From positions 1 through 51,965 of the forward strand of contig JAGAUJ010000004.1 of the NCBI GenBank assembly GCA_017620845.1: a stretch of 51,965 nucleotides of DNA, read 5' to 3'. Numbering within the stretch: position 1 is the first letter of the stretch; every line of letters begins with the position of its first letter. The notes below the pieces were generated by a model. That model did no database searches and was not told where the DNA came from. It saw only the letters and a list, made by a program, of their open reading frames with translations. The position numbers were made by a program, and so were the translations under genes. Source of the stretch: Rickettsiales bacterium (GTDB taxonomy: Bacteria > Pseudomonadota > Alphaproteobacteria > Rickettsiales > UBA1997). This document shows, in pieces, positions 8,166 through 17,571 of this stretch.

Positions 8166-8200
8166 AATACCTTTCAATTTACTAAATATTGAAAGGTATT
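8166..8200. terminator. Hairpin terminator after Ulp1-like gene A
   Basis: A perfect 13-bp stem, AATACCTTTCAAT with ATTGAAAGGTATT, nine-base loop, followed by TAATTTT. It lies 20 bases after the stop codon. Confidence 0.85.
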
Positions 8201-8617
8201 TAATTTTATAAACAAATCAAAAATATTCATTGCAATACGCCATTATTATATATTAACTTTTATTCAAAAATACATTAATATCTGATATTAACATATAGTT
8301 ATATTACTTATTAATACAGCCATTATTTTATAACCATTAATCAATATTACAATAAACAATAATAATATATAATACAACCAAACAACAATTATTTACGAAA
8401 TTCTATTAAGATTTCCACAATAATCAACCACAATGTAAGTATAGTGGGTATTATTAAAATAAAACAGCAAGTTTATTGGCAACACAAATTGCTTTAAATA
8501 TTAACAATACAAAACATAATAGGTATCGTTTAAATAAACCAACACTTACATAAAATACATAACTAACAACAATTTCAAAAACAACATTATTAAAAGACAC
8601 CAACAACACTTTCAAAA
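8201..8617. other. Gene-free convergent spacer, G-poor on the plus strand
   Basis: Between the terminator and the 3' end of nagA I see no credible gene. The DNA is AT-rich and, especially after 8520, rich in A and C with few G on the plus strand (repeated CAACA/ACACC-type words). The same skew runs into the last 100 bases of nagA. Confidence 0.6.
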
Positions 8618-9970
8618 TCACTTACATTGCAATAGTCCATTCTCCACAACATCACTCAATCTCTCCATCAACTCACACCTCAACCCATCACAATTTCCAC
8701 CAACAACATCCAAAAATTCCACAAAATTACACTCAAAATCAACATACTTTTCACCATTTTTCCACAAAACACCATCAATAAATTCATATTCAAAAAATTC
8801 ATTATCAACACCAAGTGCCTTTACTGGATTTTTCACAAACATTTTATACAAATTTTTATTTATAAAATCTTGCACATCATCTATTTTTAAATTATTCTTT
8901 TTCAAACCACCTTCAAATAAATCTTGCATAATCTCATTTTGTTTAATCTTTTCCAATTCTTTCTCAATATTTATATTTCGTAAAAACTCAAAACTTTGCA
9001 ATAAGTGTATAGCAGACCCAGCAAGAGTTTTATAACCACCTTTACCACTTACATACATTTCATAAATTTTATTTACATCTTTTTCACAAAAATCCTTATT
9101 TTTAGAAAAATCAGTCCAGAAAAAGCAGGGCAATTCTCCTTCTTTTTGCTCCACAACTGCAATATTTCCACCCATTGTAAATAAATTGTTATTTTCATCA
9201 ATTTTACAACAGGACGGGCTTGCGCCATCAGAAACTACACAAATATTATTACTATAATTTAACAACATTGGCAACAATTCACCTTTATTTGTATGTTGTC
9301 CATCTGCGATCATACCAAAATAACCAGAGAAACCATTATTCACAACATAATTTGGAATACCACAAGCACCATTTACAAAATGCCCACCTAACATTGCATT
9401 ATGAAAATGTGTCAACATTTTAATCTTATTTTGCTCCAATTTATCTTGTAATTCTTTAAAATCTTTTTCAGTAATTTTTGTATGTCCTGCTGATATTGTA
9501 ATATTTTTAAAATTATCTTTTAACAAATCTAATAAATTTATATCTTCCAACAATTCTGGCGCAAAAGTAAAATATATATTTATATCTTGTAAAGGTTTAA
9601 TTATTTGAATAAAATTATTTAAATTTTCTTTATTTAATTTTTTTAAATACTTTTCTGGATGAGTTCCTTTATTTGTAATAAATGGACCTTCAAAATGCAC
9701 ACCGAATAGTTTTGGTAAAATTACAGTATTTCCATTTATTACATACTTTTTATTACTTAATGCAATTCTTTGCAAAATAATATCAATAAATTTTTGCAAT
9801 TTTTCATTACTATCAGTAATAAATGTGGGAATTATAAAACTTTTTCCATACTTCAAATAATTTAGTTCAATTTTTAAAAATTCATCAATAGTGTTTATAT
9901 CATTAAATAACAGGCCTGACCCACCATTAACTTGAATATCTAAAAAAATACTACTATTTTTCAGTTCCAT
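8618..9970 (-). CDS. nagA: N-acetylglucosamine-6-phosphate deacetylase
   Basis: Removes acetate from GlcNAc-6-phosphate, feeding amino sugars from peptidoglycan turnover or the environment into glycolysis. Metal and substrate motifs are present: LDIQVNGGSGLLF near the start, FGVHFEGPFI, ISAGHTK, LTHFHNAM, IADGQHT, VVSDG and the C-terminal NPVKALG. At 450 residues it is longer than the usual 380 or so; extra segments lie around residues 265-300 and 320-365. The ATG overlaps the end of pheT by 17 bases, so it is co-transcribed behind pheT. The final 100 coding bases are unusually G/T-rich. Partner genes (nagB, transporter) are not in the window. Confidence 0.9.
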   Translation of the reverse strand: MELKNSSIFLDIQVNGGSGLLFNDINTIDEFLKIELNYLKYGKSFIIPTFITDSNEKLQKFIDIILQRIALSNKKYVINGNTVILPKLFGVHFEGPFITNKGTHPEKYLKKLNKENLNNFIQIIKPLQDINIYFTFAPELLEDINLLDLLKDNFKNITISAGHTKITEKDFKELQDKLEQNKIKMLTHFHNAMLGGHFVNGACGIPNYVVNNGFSGYFGMIADGQHTNKGELLPMLLNYSNNICVVSDGASPSCCKIDENNNLFTMGGNIAVVEQKEGELPCFFWTDFSKNKDFCEKDVNKIYEMYVSGKGGYKTLAGSAIHLLQSFEFLRNINIEKELEKIKQNEIMQDLFEGGLKKNNLKIDDVQDFINKNLYKMFVKNPVKALGVDNEFFEYEFIDGVLWKNGEKYVDFECNFVEFLDVVGGNCDGLRCELMERLSDVVENGLLQCK

Positions 9971-12380
9971 CTCTCAAAATTCCACCATAATTTTTATTGA
10001 CAAAATCTATTATATCGGCACTAATTTTGTCAATTTCTTCCTTATTTAAATTATCAAATTTCGGTTGAATTTTTACACTAAAAGCAACTGATTTTTTACC
10101 TTGCATTTTTTCATCTGTATAAATATCAAATAAATTAATATCCGTTATCAATTCTTTATTTATATTGTATATATTTTTTATGATATCTCCAACTGCAATA
10201 TCGTTATTTAAAATAAAAGCAAAATCTCTATCTATTGCTTGTAAATCATTTGACTTAAAAGCAGTTCTAACCTTATCTTCTAAAATTATTTTCTTTGGTA
10301 AATTATTAATCATTAATTCACAAACAAAAATTCTATCTTTTAATTCAAAAGCAGTATTTATATTTGGGTGTAATTCACCAAAATATCCAATTAACATTTT
10401 ACCAATATATAAAGCACCACTTCTATTTGGATGATAATATTTTGGAACATTTCTGTCTATATTTAATTTTTCGCCATTTATTCCAAATACTTCTAAAACA
10501 TCAAATAAATCTTTTTTAATATCAAATACTTCAAAACTTTGCGGTTTATTATTATAAATACTTTTTACTTCTTTTTTACCATATCTTACACAAGCCAAAA
10601 TATCATTTTCACAATCTATTTGACATTTATTGAATGTTCTACCTATCTCAAAAAAAGATAAATCTCCAAAACCTCTATTTATATTTTTCTTAATTATATT
10701 CAAGACATTCGGTATCATATTTTGTCTCATATGCGATAAATCTGCAACAATAGGATTCATTAAATCCAGTTCGTCATTTATATCACTAAAATGTGCATCA
10801 TCTTTTTTATTTAAAAAAGCATAACTTATTAATTCAACAAAACCATTTTTAACAAGCACTTGTCTTGCTTGGTGTAATTTATTTTCAAGATTTTTAACAA
10901 ATAAATTTCCATCTTTTTCAAATACATCTGTATTTACAAAATCTCTATCTTGTAAATTATTATAACCATAAATTCTAATTATATCATCAATAATATCTTC
11001 TTTAACTAAAATATTATTCTTATAATATGGTGCAGTAATTGTTAAAATATCACCATTTTCTTTTACTGTATAATCAAAATTACTCAATATTGCTAATATA
11101 TCTTTTTTATCTATTTCTATTCCCAATAATTTATGAATATAATTCATATCTAATTCAAAAGTTCTTGTTATACTTTGTTTATAATTTTCATTTTCATATT
11201 TACTAATTTTACTTGCTTCGCCACCACATATTTCTTGTATTAATTTTGTTGCATAATTTAATACAAATTCAGTAATTTCATAATCTACACCTCTTTCAAA
11301 TCTATATCTCGAATCGGTTTGAACATTTAATAATCTACCGGTTCTTGCAGTATTTATTGCGTCAAAAACAGCAACTTCTAAAACTACATTTTTTGTCCCT
11401 AATTCACTACAACTATCTTTAGCACCTATAACACCCCCAAGGCAAAGACTTTTTTTATTATCTTTAATTAAAGTCATACCTTTACTTAAAGTATGTTTTT
11501 TATCAAATAAATCTATAAATTCCTCACCATTTTCTGCTGGTGCTACAATCATATTTCCTTCTATTTTATCAGCATCATAACAATGTAAAGGTCTACCAAA
11601 ACACATCATAACATAATTAGTTATATCCACCAAAGCGTTTTTTGGGTTCATATCTATTGCTTGTAATCTCTCTTTTAACCATTTTGGAGACTCACAATTT
11701 TGTAAATTATTTATTTCTCTAATATAAAAAACTGGACAATTTACATCTTCAACTGTAAGTTTTACTTTATTATTTTCTTTTTCGTTAATATTTACATTAT
11801 ATTCTTTATAATGTTTTAATTTACCCATACCAGCACAAGCAAGATCTCTTGCAATACCATAAACACTTAAACAATCACCCTTATTTGGTGTTATTGATAT
11901 ATTTATAATTTGATCTTTTATATTTAGAATATCTGCAATATTTGTTCCAATTTCCACATCATTTGATATTTCCATAATTCCTTCATGTTCTTCGCCAAGT
12001 CCAAGTTCTTTTATAGAACAAAGCATTCCATTGCTCTCAATACCCCTAATTTTTGTTCTTTTTAATTCAAGTCCATTTGGTAATTTTGAACCAACTGGTG
12101 CTAAAATAGTTTTTAAACCCTTTCTTGCATTTGGAGCGCCACAAACTATATTTAAAGGTTCTTTATCTTTACTATATCTAACTTTACAAATATGTAAATG
12201 ATCCGAATCTGGGTGATTTTCACATTCTTCTATAAGAACACAATTAAAATCTTGTAATTCTTTTGATTTGTCAATAACTTCTTCTACTTCTAAACCAATT
12301 TCATTCATTCTATTTGCAATTTCTTCAATTGTTTTATTTGTTTCTAAAAATTCTTTTAACCAAGAAAATGTGAATTTCAT
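9954..12380 (-). CDS. pheT: Phenylalanyl-tRNA synthetase beta subunit
   Basis: The 808-residue beta chain of the (alpha-beta)2 enzyme that charges tRNA-Phe. Order of domains: N-terminal MKFTFSWLKEFL, an EMAP/OB tRNA-binding domain (residues about 40-150, with ESNGMLCSIKELGL), B3/B4 editing domain (GRPLHCYDADKI), B5, the catalytic-like core (DLMNPIVADLSHMRQ, FFEIGRTF), and a C-terminal FDX-ACB anticodon-binding domain (DLQAIDRDFAF to the end). Length is normal. pheS is not next to it in this window. nagA overlaps its 3' end. Confidence 0.97.
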   Translation of the reverse strand: MKFTFSWLKEFLETNKTIEEIANRMNEIGLEVEEVIDKSKELQDFNCVLIEECENHPDSDHLHICKVRYSKDKEPLNIVCGAPNARKGLKTILAPVGSKLPNGLELKRTKIRGIESNGMLCSIKELGLGEEHEGIMEISNDVEIGTNIADILNIKDQIINISITPNKGDCLSVYGIARDLACAGMGKLKHYKEYNVNINEKENNKVKLTVEDVNCPVFYIREINNLQNCESPKWLKERLQAIDMNPKNALVDITNYVMMCFGRPLHCYDADKIEGNMIVAPAENGEEFIDLFDKKHTLSKGMTLIKDNKKSLCLGGVIGAKDSCSELGTKNVVLEVAVFDAINTARTGRLLNVQTDSRYRFERGVDYEITEFVLNYATKLIQEICGGEASKISKYENENYKQSITRTFELDMNYIHKLLGIEIDKKDILAILSNFDYTVKENGDILTITAPYYKNNILVKEDIIDDIIRIYGYNNLQDRDFVNTDVFEKDGNLFVKNLENKLHQARQVLVKNGFVELISYAFLNKKDDAHFSDINDELDLMNPIVADLSHMRQNMIPNVLNIIKKNINRGFGDLSFFEIGRTFNKCQIDCENDILACVRYGKKEVKSIYNNKPQSFEVFDIKKDLFDVLEVFGINGEKLNIDRNVPKYYHPNRSGALYIGKMLIGYFGELHPNINTAFELKDRIFVCELMINNLPKKIILEDKVRTAFKSNDLQAIDRDFAFILNNDIAVGDIIKNIYNINKELITDINLFDIYTDEKMQGKKSVAFSVKIQPKFDNLNKEEIDKISADIIDFVNKNYGGILRDGTEK

Positions 12381-12486
12381 TTTAAATATTTGTTTAATTA
12401 ATAATTATCTTAAAAATACTATAAAAACTTAATAAGTCAAATATTTTATATGCGTTTATTTTAATAAAATAATCAAACAAATGTAA

Positions 12487-12780
12487 TTAATGATTTTTAA
12501 AATAATCAATGATATAATTTATTGACGAAGTAAAAAAAGCAATAGCACCAGTAAAATATGCTAATCTTTTGTTTATATTTTTATTTTCATCTTCTAATTC
12601 CTCAATGCGTTTTATCATTCCTTTTTTACCATTCCCATATATATCGTGATGTTGCCTTGTTATTTCAATACTAACATTATTTATTGCCGACTTTATTTCT
12701 TTTATATCTTCTATCGCTTCACTTAATCTATTTAACATTGTTGTTTTTAATATTGTTGTTTTTAATATTGTTGTTGCCAT
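12487..12780 (-). CDS. Small coiled-coil protein with C-terminal membrane segment
   Basis: A 97-residue protein of unknown function. Residues about 17-72 are predicted helical and charged (EAIEDIKEIKSAI, RIEELEDENKNINKR), followed by one hydrophobic segment (AYFTGAIAFFTSSINYII) and a basic end. The layout resembles small phage-type or holin-accessory proteins but nothing specific is recognised. The start region is a 15-bp repeat (three copies around 12731-12775), giving the repeated ILKTT; a second ATG at 12738 could be the true start. It lies between tRNA-Leu and pheT. Confidence 0.6.
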   Translation of the reverse strand: MATTILKTTILKTTMLNRLSEAIEDIKEIKSAINNVSIEITRQHHDIYGNGKKGMIKRIEELEDENKNINKRLAYFTGAIAFFTSSINYIIDYFKNH

Positions 12781-12820
12781 TTTTTAATATGGAAGCATAA
12801 AAACTAAATAATAATATTTA

Positions 12821-12848
12821 TTGATATTAAAAAATATTTTTGTATTAT
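12821..12848 (+). promoter_or_regulatory. Possible promoter of tRNA-Leu(CAG)
   Basis: TTGATA (12821-12826), 16 bases, TATTAT (12843-12848), 23 bases before the tRNA. Confidence 0.4.
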
Positions 12849-12871
12849 TTCCTTTGAAAATTATAAATAAT

Positions 12872-12957
12872 GCCCCAATGGCGAAACTGGTAGACGCATT
12901 AGTTTCAGGTGCTAATAACCTATGGTTGTGGAGGTTCGAGTCCTCTTTGGGGCACCA
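12872..12957 (+). tRNA. tRNA-Leu (anticodon CAG)
   Basis: Acceptor GCCCCAA pairs with TTGGGGC, followed by A and an encoded CCA. The anticodon stem TTAGT/GCTAA (one wobble pair) encloses TTCAGGT, giving anticodon CAG for CUG codons. The long variable arm and the GGTTCGAGTCC T arm are those of tRNA-Leu. Confidence 0.95.
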
Positions 12958-13085
12958 GAATCTTATTTTTGTGTAAAGTTTATTTTTAAAATATCAATTA
13001 TCCTTATTGTATATACAGCATTACCTAATCAAGGTTACTTTAAAATGTTAAATTAATATTTGTCTCTAAAATAGATTATATTTTT

Positions 13086-13916
13086 TTACTTTAATATATT
13101 TAAACACTCAATCATTGCTTTTCTCCAATGTCTAATTTCCACATCAAAATCTTTCTTAATCTTACCCTTATTTAACACAGAAAAACTTGGACGAACTGCA
13201 AGAGTTGGATAATCCTTACTTTCAATAGGTTTTACCCTACAAGTCAAATTTGCTTCTTTCATAATTTCAACCGCAAAATCATACCAGCTACAAACTCCCT
13301 CATTTGAAAAATGATAAATCTCTTTCGTATTTTCATATTTTCCACTTTGTAAGATTTTAAATATAACCTCTGCTAAATCTATAGCATAAGTAGGAGTTCC
13401 TACTTGATCAAAAACAACATTTAAACTCTCTTTTTCTTTACCGAGTCTTAACATTGTTTTTAAAAAATTATTACCAAATTGTGAATATAACCAAGCAGTT
13501 CTTATAATGATTGCAGATTTTGAATATTTTAAAACTTCTTTTTCACCTTCTAATTTAGTTTTCCCATATACAGACATTGGATCTGTTGTGTCGGTTTCTA
13601 CATAAGGAACATTATTTTTTCCATTAAACACATAATCAGTTGAAATATGTATCAAAGGTATATTTGTTTTTGCTAAATTTCTAACGCCAGCAACATTAAT
13701 TTTTGTAGCAAGTTCAACATCATTTTCTGCTTTATCAACCGCAGTATAAGCGGAACAATTAATGATACACTTAAAATTATTATTTTTTACAAATTCTTTA
13801 ACTGCATTTTCATCAGTTATATCTAATTCTTCTTTATCTGTATAAATTGCAGTATCTTTTAAAAATAATCTTATACAATTTCCCAATTGACCATTTGCCC
13901 CAACAACCAAATACAT
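13086..13916 (-). CDS. rfbD: dTDP-4-dehydrorhamnose reductase
   Basis: Last step of dTDP-L-rhamnose synthesis: NAD(P)H-dependent reduction of dTDP-4-keto-rhamnose. The 276-residue protein shows the Rossmann start VVGANGQLG, the INCSAYTAVDKAE segment, STDYVF, and the catalytic YGKTKLEGE with Tyr-x3-Lys. It is last in a tightly packed four-gene unit, two bases after rfbC. The pathway supplies rhamnose for LPS or another surface glycan. Confidence 0.95.
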   Translation of the reverse strand: MYLVVGANGQLGNCIRLFLKDTAIYTDKEELDITDENAVKEFVKNNNFKCIINCSAYTAVDKAENDVELATKINVAGVRNLAKTNIPLIHISTDYVFNGKNNVPYVETDTTDPMSVYGKTKLEGEKEVLKYSKSAIIIRTAWLYSQFGNNFLKTMLRLGKEKESLNVVFDQVGTPTYAIDLAEVIFKILQSGKYENTKEIYHFSNEGVCSWYDFAVEIMKEANLTCRVKPIESKDYPTLAVRPSFSVLNKGKIKKDFDVEIRHWRKAMIECLNILK

Positions 13917-13918
13917 AA

Positions 13919-14470
13919 TTAATCCATTTTATTAATAAACTCTCTAAATGTCATATTATTTTTATCTTTTTCAGAAACAATTGCCTTATTTTTATCAATT
14001 TTCCAATCTATATTTAAATCAATATCATTCCACAATACAGCACGTTCACTTTCTTTATTGTAAAAATTATCGCATTTATAGCAAAAAATTGCAGTTTCTG
14101 ATAAAACTGAAAAACCATGCAAAAATCCCCTTGGAATCATTAGTTGTAATTTATTTTCATCACTTAATTCTATTGAAAAATATTTACCGAATGTTTTTGA
14201 GTCTTTCCTAATATCTACAACAACATCTAACACTTTACCTTGTTGTGCCCTAACTAATTTTGCTTGTGCAAATTCACCAATTTGAGAATGTAAACCTCTA
14301 ATTGTCCCAAAATTTGATTTAGATTCATTATCTTGCACAAAATTATTTGTAATACCTAAATCTTTATATTTATTTACATTATATGTTTCGTAAAAATAAC
14401 CCCTATTGTCAGTAAATACAACAGGTTTAACTACAACAAGTCCTTCAAATTCAGTTTTTATTATTTCCAT
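13919..14470 (-). CDS. rfbC: dTDP-4-dehydrorhamnose 3,5-epimerase
   Basis: Cupin-fold epimerase that converts dTDP-4-keto-6-deoxyglucose to the rhamnose form. At 183 residues the length is normal. Visible are DNRGYFYETYN, FVQDNESKSNFGTIRGLHSQ with the catalytic His, KLVRAQQGKVLDVVVDIR, and the LMIPRGFLHGF motif. Five bases separate it from rfbA upstream and two from rfbD downstream. Confidence 0.96.
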   Translation of the reverse strand: MEIIKTEFEGLVVVKPVVFTDNRGYFYETYNVNKYKDLGITNNFVQDNESKSNFGTIRGLHSQIGEFAQAKLVRAQQGKVLDVVVDIRKDSKTFGKYFSIELSDENKLQLMIPRGFLHGFSVLSETAIFCYKCDNFYNKESERAVLWNDIDLNIDWKIDKNKAIVSEKDKNNMTFREFINKMD

Positions 14471-14475
14471 AATTT

Positions 14476-15348
14476 TTATTTGTAATTTATAACTTTTTGT
14501 AAATATTTTTTATAATCAATGCCATCTTTTAATTTATCAACTAAGGCGATAAGTTGCTCTTTCGTGATAAAACCTTGATTATAAGCTTCCTCCTCTAAAC
14601 AAGCAATTTTTATACCTTGTCTTTTTTCAACCATTTCAACGTAATTTGATGCGGAAAGTAGAGTATCTGGTAATCCAGCATCAAGCCAAGCAGTTCCCCT
14701 ACTTAAAACTTCAACATTTAATCTACCTTCTTCTAAATATAATTTATTTATATCTGTAATTTCTAATTCTCCTCTTGCTGATGGTTTTAAACTTTTTGCC
14801 TTTTCAACAACATCTTTTGTATAAAAATACAACCCTACAACAGCATAATTTGATTTTGGCTGTTTTGGTTTTTCTTCTATTGATAAAACCTTATTGTTTT
14901 CATCAAATTCAACAACTCCATATCTCTCTGGATCAGAAACTCTATACCCAAACACTGTGCTAACATCATTATTCATTTTATATCTTATATCTTTAATAAG
15001 TCCATCGTTCATATAAAAAATATTATCACCAAGTATTAAACAAACATTACTATCTTCAACAAAATCTGCACCCAATAAAAATGCTTCTGCAATACCATTT
15101 GGCTTATCTTGAACTTTATATTGTAGATGTATACCAAATTTTTCACCATTTCCCAAATATTTTTCAATATTTGGTGTATCTTGAGGAGTAGAAATTATTA
15201 AAATATCTTTTATACCAAACGACATTAAAGTTGCCAATGGATAACATATCATTGGTTTATCATATACTGGCAACAATTGTTTTGAAATAACTTGTGTTAA
15301 AGGATATAATCTACTACCAGAACCACCAGCTAAAAGTATTCCTTTCAT
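14476..15348 (-). CDS. rfbA: Glucose-1-phosphate thymidylyltransferase
   Basis: First enzyme of the dTDP-rhamnose pathway: joins dTTP and glucose-1-phosphate. The 290-residue protein has the nucleotidyltransferase signature GILLAGGSGSRLYPLT, the KQLLPVYDKPMI motif, LILGDNIFY and EEKPKQPKSNYAVVGLYFY. Its start overlaps the glycosyltransferase stop by four bases (ATGA type). rfbB, the 4,6-dehydratase needed between RfbA and RfbC, is missing from this cluster. Confidence 0.97.
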   Translation of the reverse strand: MKGILLAGGSGSRLYPLTQVISKQLLPVYDKPMICYPLATLMSFGIKDILIISTPQDTPNIEKYLGNGEKFGIHLQYKVQDKPNGIAEAFLLGADFVEDSNVCLILGDNIFYMNDGLIKDIRYKMNNDVSTVFGYRVSDPERYGVVEFDENNKVLSIEEKPKQPKSNYAVVGLYFYTKDVVEKAKSLKPSARGELEITDINKLYLEEGRLNVEVLSRGTAWLDAGLPDTLLSASNYVEMVEKRQGIKIACLEEEAYNQGFITKEQLIALVDKLKDGIDYKKYLQKVINYK

Positions 15349-16205
15349 TTAATTTCTTTATGTTTTATTGATAAAATAGTTAAACAATTAAATAATTTAT
15401 ATTCTTTTACATTGTATCTTTCTGTTATTTTTAAAAATGGAATTATTTTAAACAACTTAATATATTTTGTTGTTCCAAGTATGTTGTTGGATAATTCTAA
15501 TAAATCTGGCAATTCTTTTTTAATTATTTTATTTATAAAATATGTTCTATTTAGCATTTTTGTATTTTGTTTAATAGATTCATTATTGCCATGAACTCTA
15601 TATTTAAATAGTATTTCTGGTATATTTGCAAATTTTGTAAGTTTTATTAATCTAATCCACAAACAATAATCTTCTGCTGGCGAAAAATCTGCTTCATATT
15701 TTAAATTATTTCTAGTTAAAACTGATTTTCGTATCATAGATGCTGGATGAAGTAAAGCACAATTTTGCATTAAATTTACTTTAATATCAAAATCATTTGT
15801 TGGATATTTAACAATTTTTGTTTTTGGGAACTCTTCATACCAAGAAGCAACAACTCCAACATCTAAATTTTTATCTAAAAATTCAACTTGTTTCTCAAAT
15901 CTATTTGGTAAAGAAATATCATCATGATCCATTACTGCTAAATACTCACCTTGTGATAAATCAATTAATCTGTTCCTTGTTCCGCTAATACCTAAATTTT
16001 TTTCATTTATAAAATACTTTATTCTATTATCTTTTTGTTGATATTCTAAAACTATTTTCTCAACATTTTCATCTGTAGAACAATCATTTACTATTAAAAA
16101 CTCAAAATCTGTAAATGTTTGACTTAATATACTCTCTATTGTTTGTTTCAATATATTACCATCTGTATTATACACTGGCATCAAAACCGAAACTTTTGCC
16201 ACCAT
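15345..16205 (-). CDS. Family 2 glycosyltransferase
   Basis: A 286-residue GT-A fold transferase, first gene of the rhamnose unit. It begins VSVLMPVYNTDG, has FLIVNDCSTDENV and the metal-binding YLAVMDHDD (DxD). The second half has the acceptor-side ED motif (SPAEDYCLWIRL). It probably adds a sugar, plausibly rhamnose, to a cell-surface glycan; the actual donor and acceptor cannot be read from sequence. Start chosen at 16205, the only ATG before the conserved block. Confidence 0.9.
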   Translation of the reverse strand: MVAKVSVLMPVYNTDGNILKQTIESILSQTFTDFEFLIVNDCSTDENVEKIVLEYQQKDNRIKYFINEKNLGISGTRNRLIDLSQGEYLAVMDHDDISLPNRFEKQVEFLDKNLDVGVVASWYEEFPKTKIVKYPTNDFDIKVNLMQNCALLHPASMIRKSVLTRNNLKYEADFSPAEDYCLWIRLIKLTKFANIPEILFKYRVHGNNESIKQNTKMLNRTYFINKIIKKELPDLLELSNNILGTTKYIKLFKIIPFLKITERYNVKEYKLFNCLTILSIKHKEIK

Positions 16206-16376
16206 TATAATTATTAACCACTATTTTTAACTATTATGACATATAATAATAATTAAATATTTATTTTCAAGAATAATTACTAACAATTTTTATATATAAT
16301 TATTAATAATATCTTGAAAAAAAAACATATTGTTTTAAAATCAAATCATTACTAACAAAAAATATAAATAAATTTT

Positions 16377-17201
16377 ATGAAATTACTTGAAGGCAAAAAA
16401 GGTCTTATATTAGGTGTTATAAACGATAAATCAATTGCATGGGGAATAGCAAAAGAATTAGCAGAAAACGGTGCAGAAATTGCCCTAACATATTTAGGTG
16501 AAGCTGGACAAAAAAGAGTATTACCATTAGCAGAAAAATTAGGTTCAAAAATAGTTTTAGATTGTGATGTTTCAAATGATGATGATATGGATAAAGTATT
16601 TAAAGAATTAGAAGAAAAATGGGGAAAATTAGACTTTTTAGTTCACTCAGTTGCTTTTTCTGATAAAAATGAATTAAGAGGTCATTTTTATGAAACAACA
16701 AGAAATAACTTTAAAAATACATTAGATATCTCTGCTTATTCGTTAGTTGCCCTAACAAAAAGAGCAGTTCCATTAATGGAAAAAGCTGGTGGCGGTTCAA
16801 TTTTGGCAATGACATATTATGGTGCTGAAAAGGTTATTCCACACTACAATGTTATGGGTGTAGCAAAAGCGACATTAGAGGCCTGTGTTAGATATTTAGC
16901 AGTAGATTTGGGTCCTAAAAATATAAGAGTAAATGCAATTTCATCTGGTCCAATTAAAACATTGGCAGCATCTGGAATTAGTGGCTTTAATTATATGTTA
17001 AAATATAGTGAATTAAATACTCCTTTGAGAAGAAATGTAACCCCAGAAGATAATGGAAAAGCCGCATTATATTTAATTAGTGAGTTGTCAAGTGGTGTAA
17101 GTGGCGAAGTTTTACATGTTGATGGTGGTTATCATGTAGTTGGTATGAAAGATCCATTTATTGAAAATATAGAAGTTCCAGAAGGTTATACTGGGGACTA
17201 A
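16377..17201 (+). CDS. fabI: Enoyl-[acyl-carrier-protein] reductase (NADH), FabI
   Basis: Final reduction step of each fatty-acid elongation cycle. The 274-residue short-chain reductase shows the FabI-type cofactor site GVINDKSIAWGIAKEL (with the SxxxG spacing of this family), LDCDVSNDDD, LVHSVAFSD, and the catalytic YNVMGVAK (Tyr-x6-Lys). The C-terminal part has VNAISSGPIKTLAASGI. It is divergent from the glycosyltransferase, monocistronic and followed by a hairpin terminator. FabI is the target of triclosan-like inhibitors in many bacteria. Confidence 0.97.
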   Translation: MKLLEGKKGLILGVINDKSIAWGIAKELAENGAEIALTYLGEAGQKRVLPLAEKLGSKIVLDCDVSNDDDMDKVFKELEEKWGKLDFLVHSVAFSDKNELRGHFYETTRNNFKNTLDISAYSLVALTKRAVPLMEKAGGGSILAMTYYGAEKVIPHYNVMGVAKATLEACVRYLAVDLGPKNIRVNAISSGPIKTLAASGISGFNYMLKYSELNTPLRRNVTPEDNGKAALYLISELSSGVSGEVLHVDGGYHVVGMKDPFIENIEVPEGYTGD

Positions 17202-17220
17202 TTGATAAAAAAAATTGATA

Positions 17221-17254
17221 AAAACATCTAATTGCACTTGTAATTGGGTGTTTT
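17221..17254 (+). terminator. Terminator of fabI
   Basis: AAAACATCTAATT pairs with AATTGGGTGTTTT through a 13-bp stem including G-U pairs, followed by TTTTTGTTTT. Confidence 0.8.
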
Positions 17255-17571
17255 TTGTTTTAACAGTTATTATTTTATTATATTTACTTTATTCATCCTA
17301 TATAGTTCTTATTATCAAATTAATTATAAAATAATATACCTACAATATAATAAAAAATACAAACCCATACAACCTAACATACTGTTATTTTTCAATATTA
17401 CAGTTATGTTTATAAAATCAATTACTTACCTTTTAACACACAATATACCCAACATATATAAAAACCAAACAATTATTGTATTTGTTTATAAATTAAATAT
17501 TTATTATTTTATGTAAGTTTTTCCATATATAACAACAACTTATTTAAATCACCACATCACATTTAACCATA
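17255..17571. other. Gene-free convergent spacer
   Basis: Very AT-rich DNA between the fabI terminator and the rmuC 3' end. A 90-codon frame on the plus strand starts inside the terminator and has random-looking composition, so I do not call it. The last 60 bases become A/C-rich on the plus strand, as at other ends of minus-strand genes. Confidence 0.55.

Noticed and set aside
12487..12957. Integrated element at tRNA-Leu
   Set aside because: There is a small phage-like protein beside the tRNA but no integrase, no repeat of the tRNA 3' end and no boundary change; both flanks are housekeeping.
17244..17516. 90-codon membrane-like frame after fabI
   Set aside because: It begins inside the fabI terminator and its composition is that of random AT-rich DNA (Tyr, Ile, Asn, Lys). 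No ribosome-binding site.
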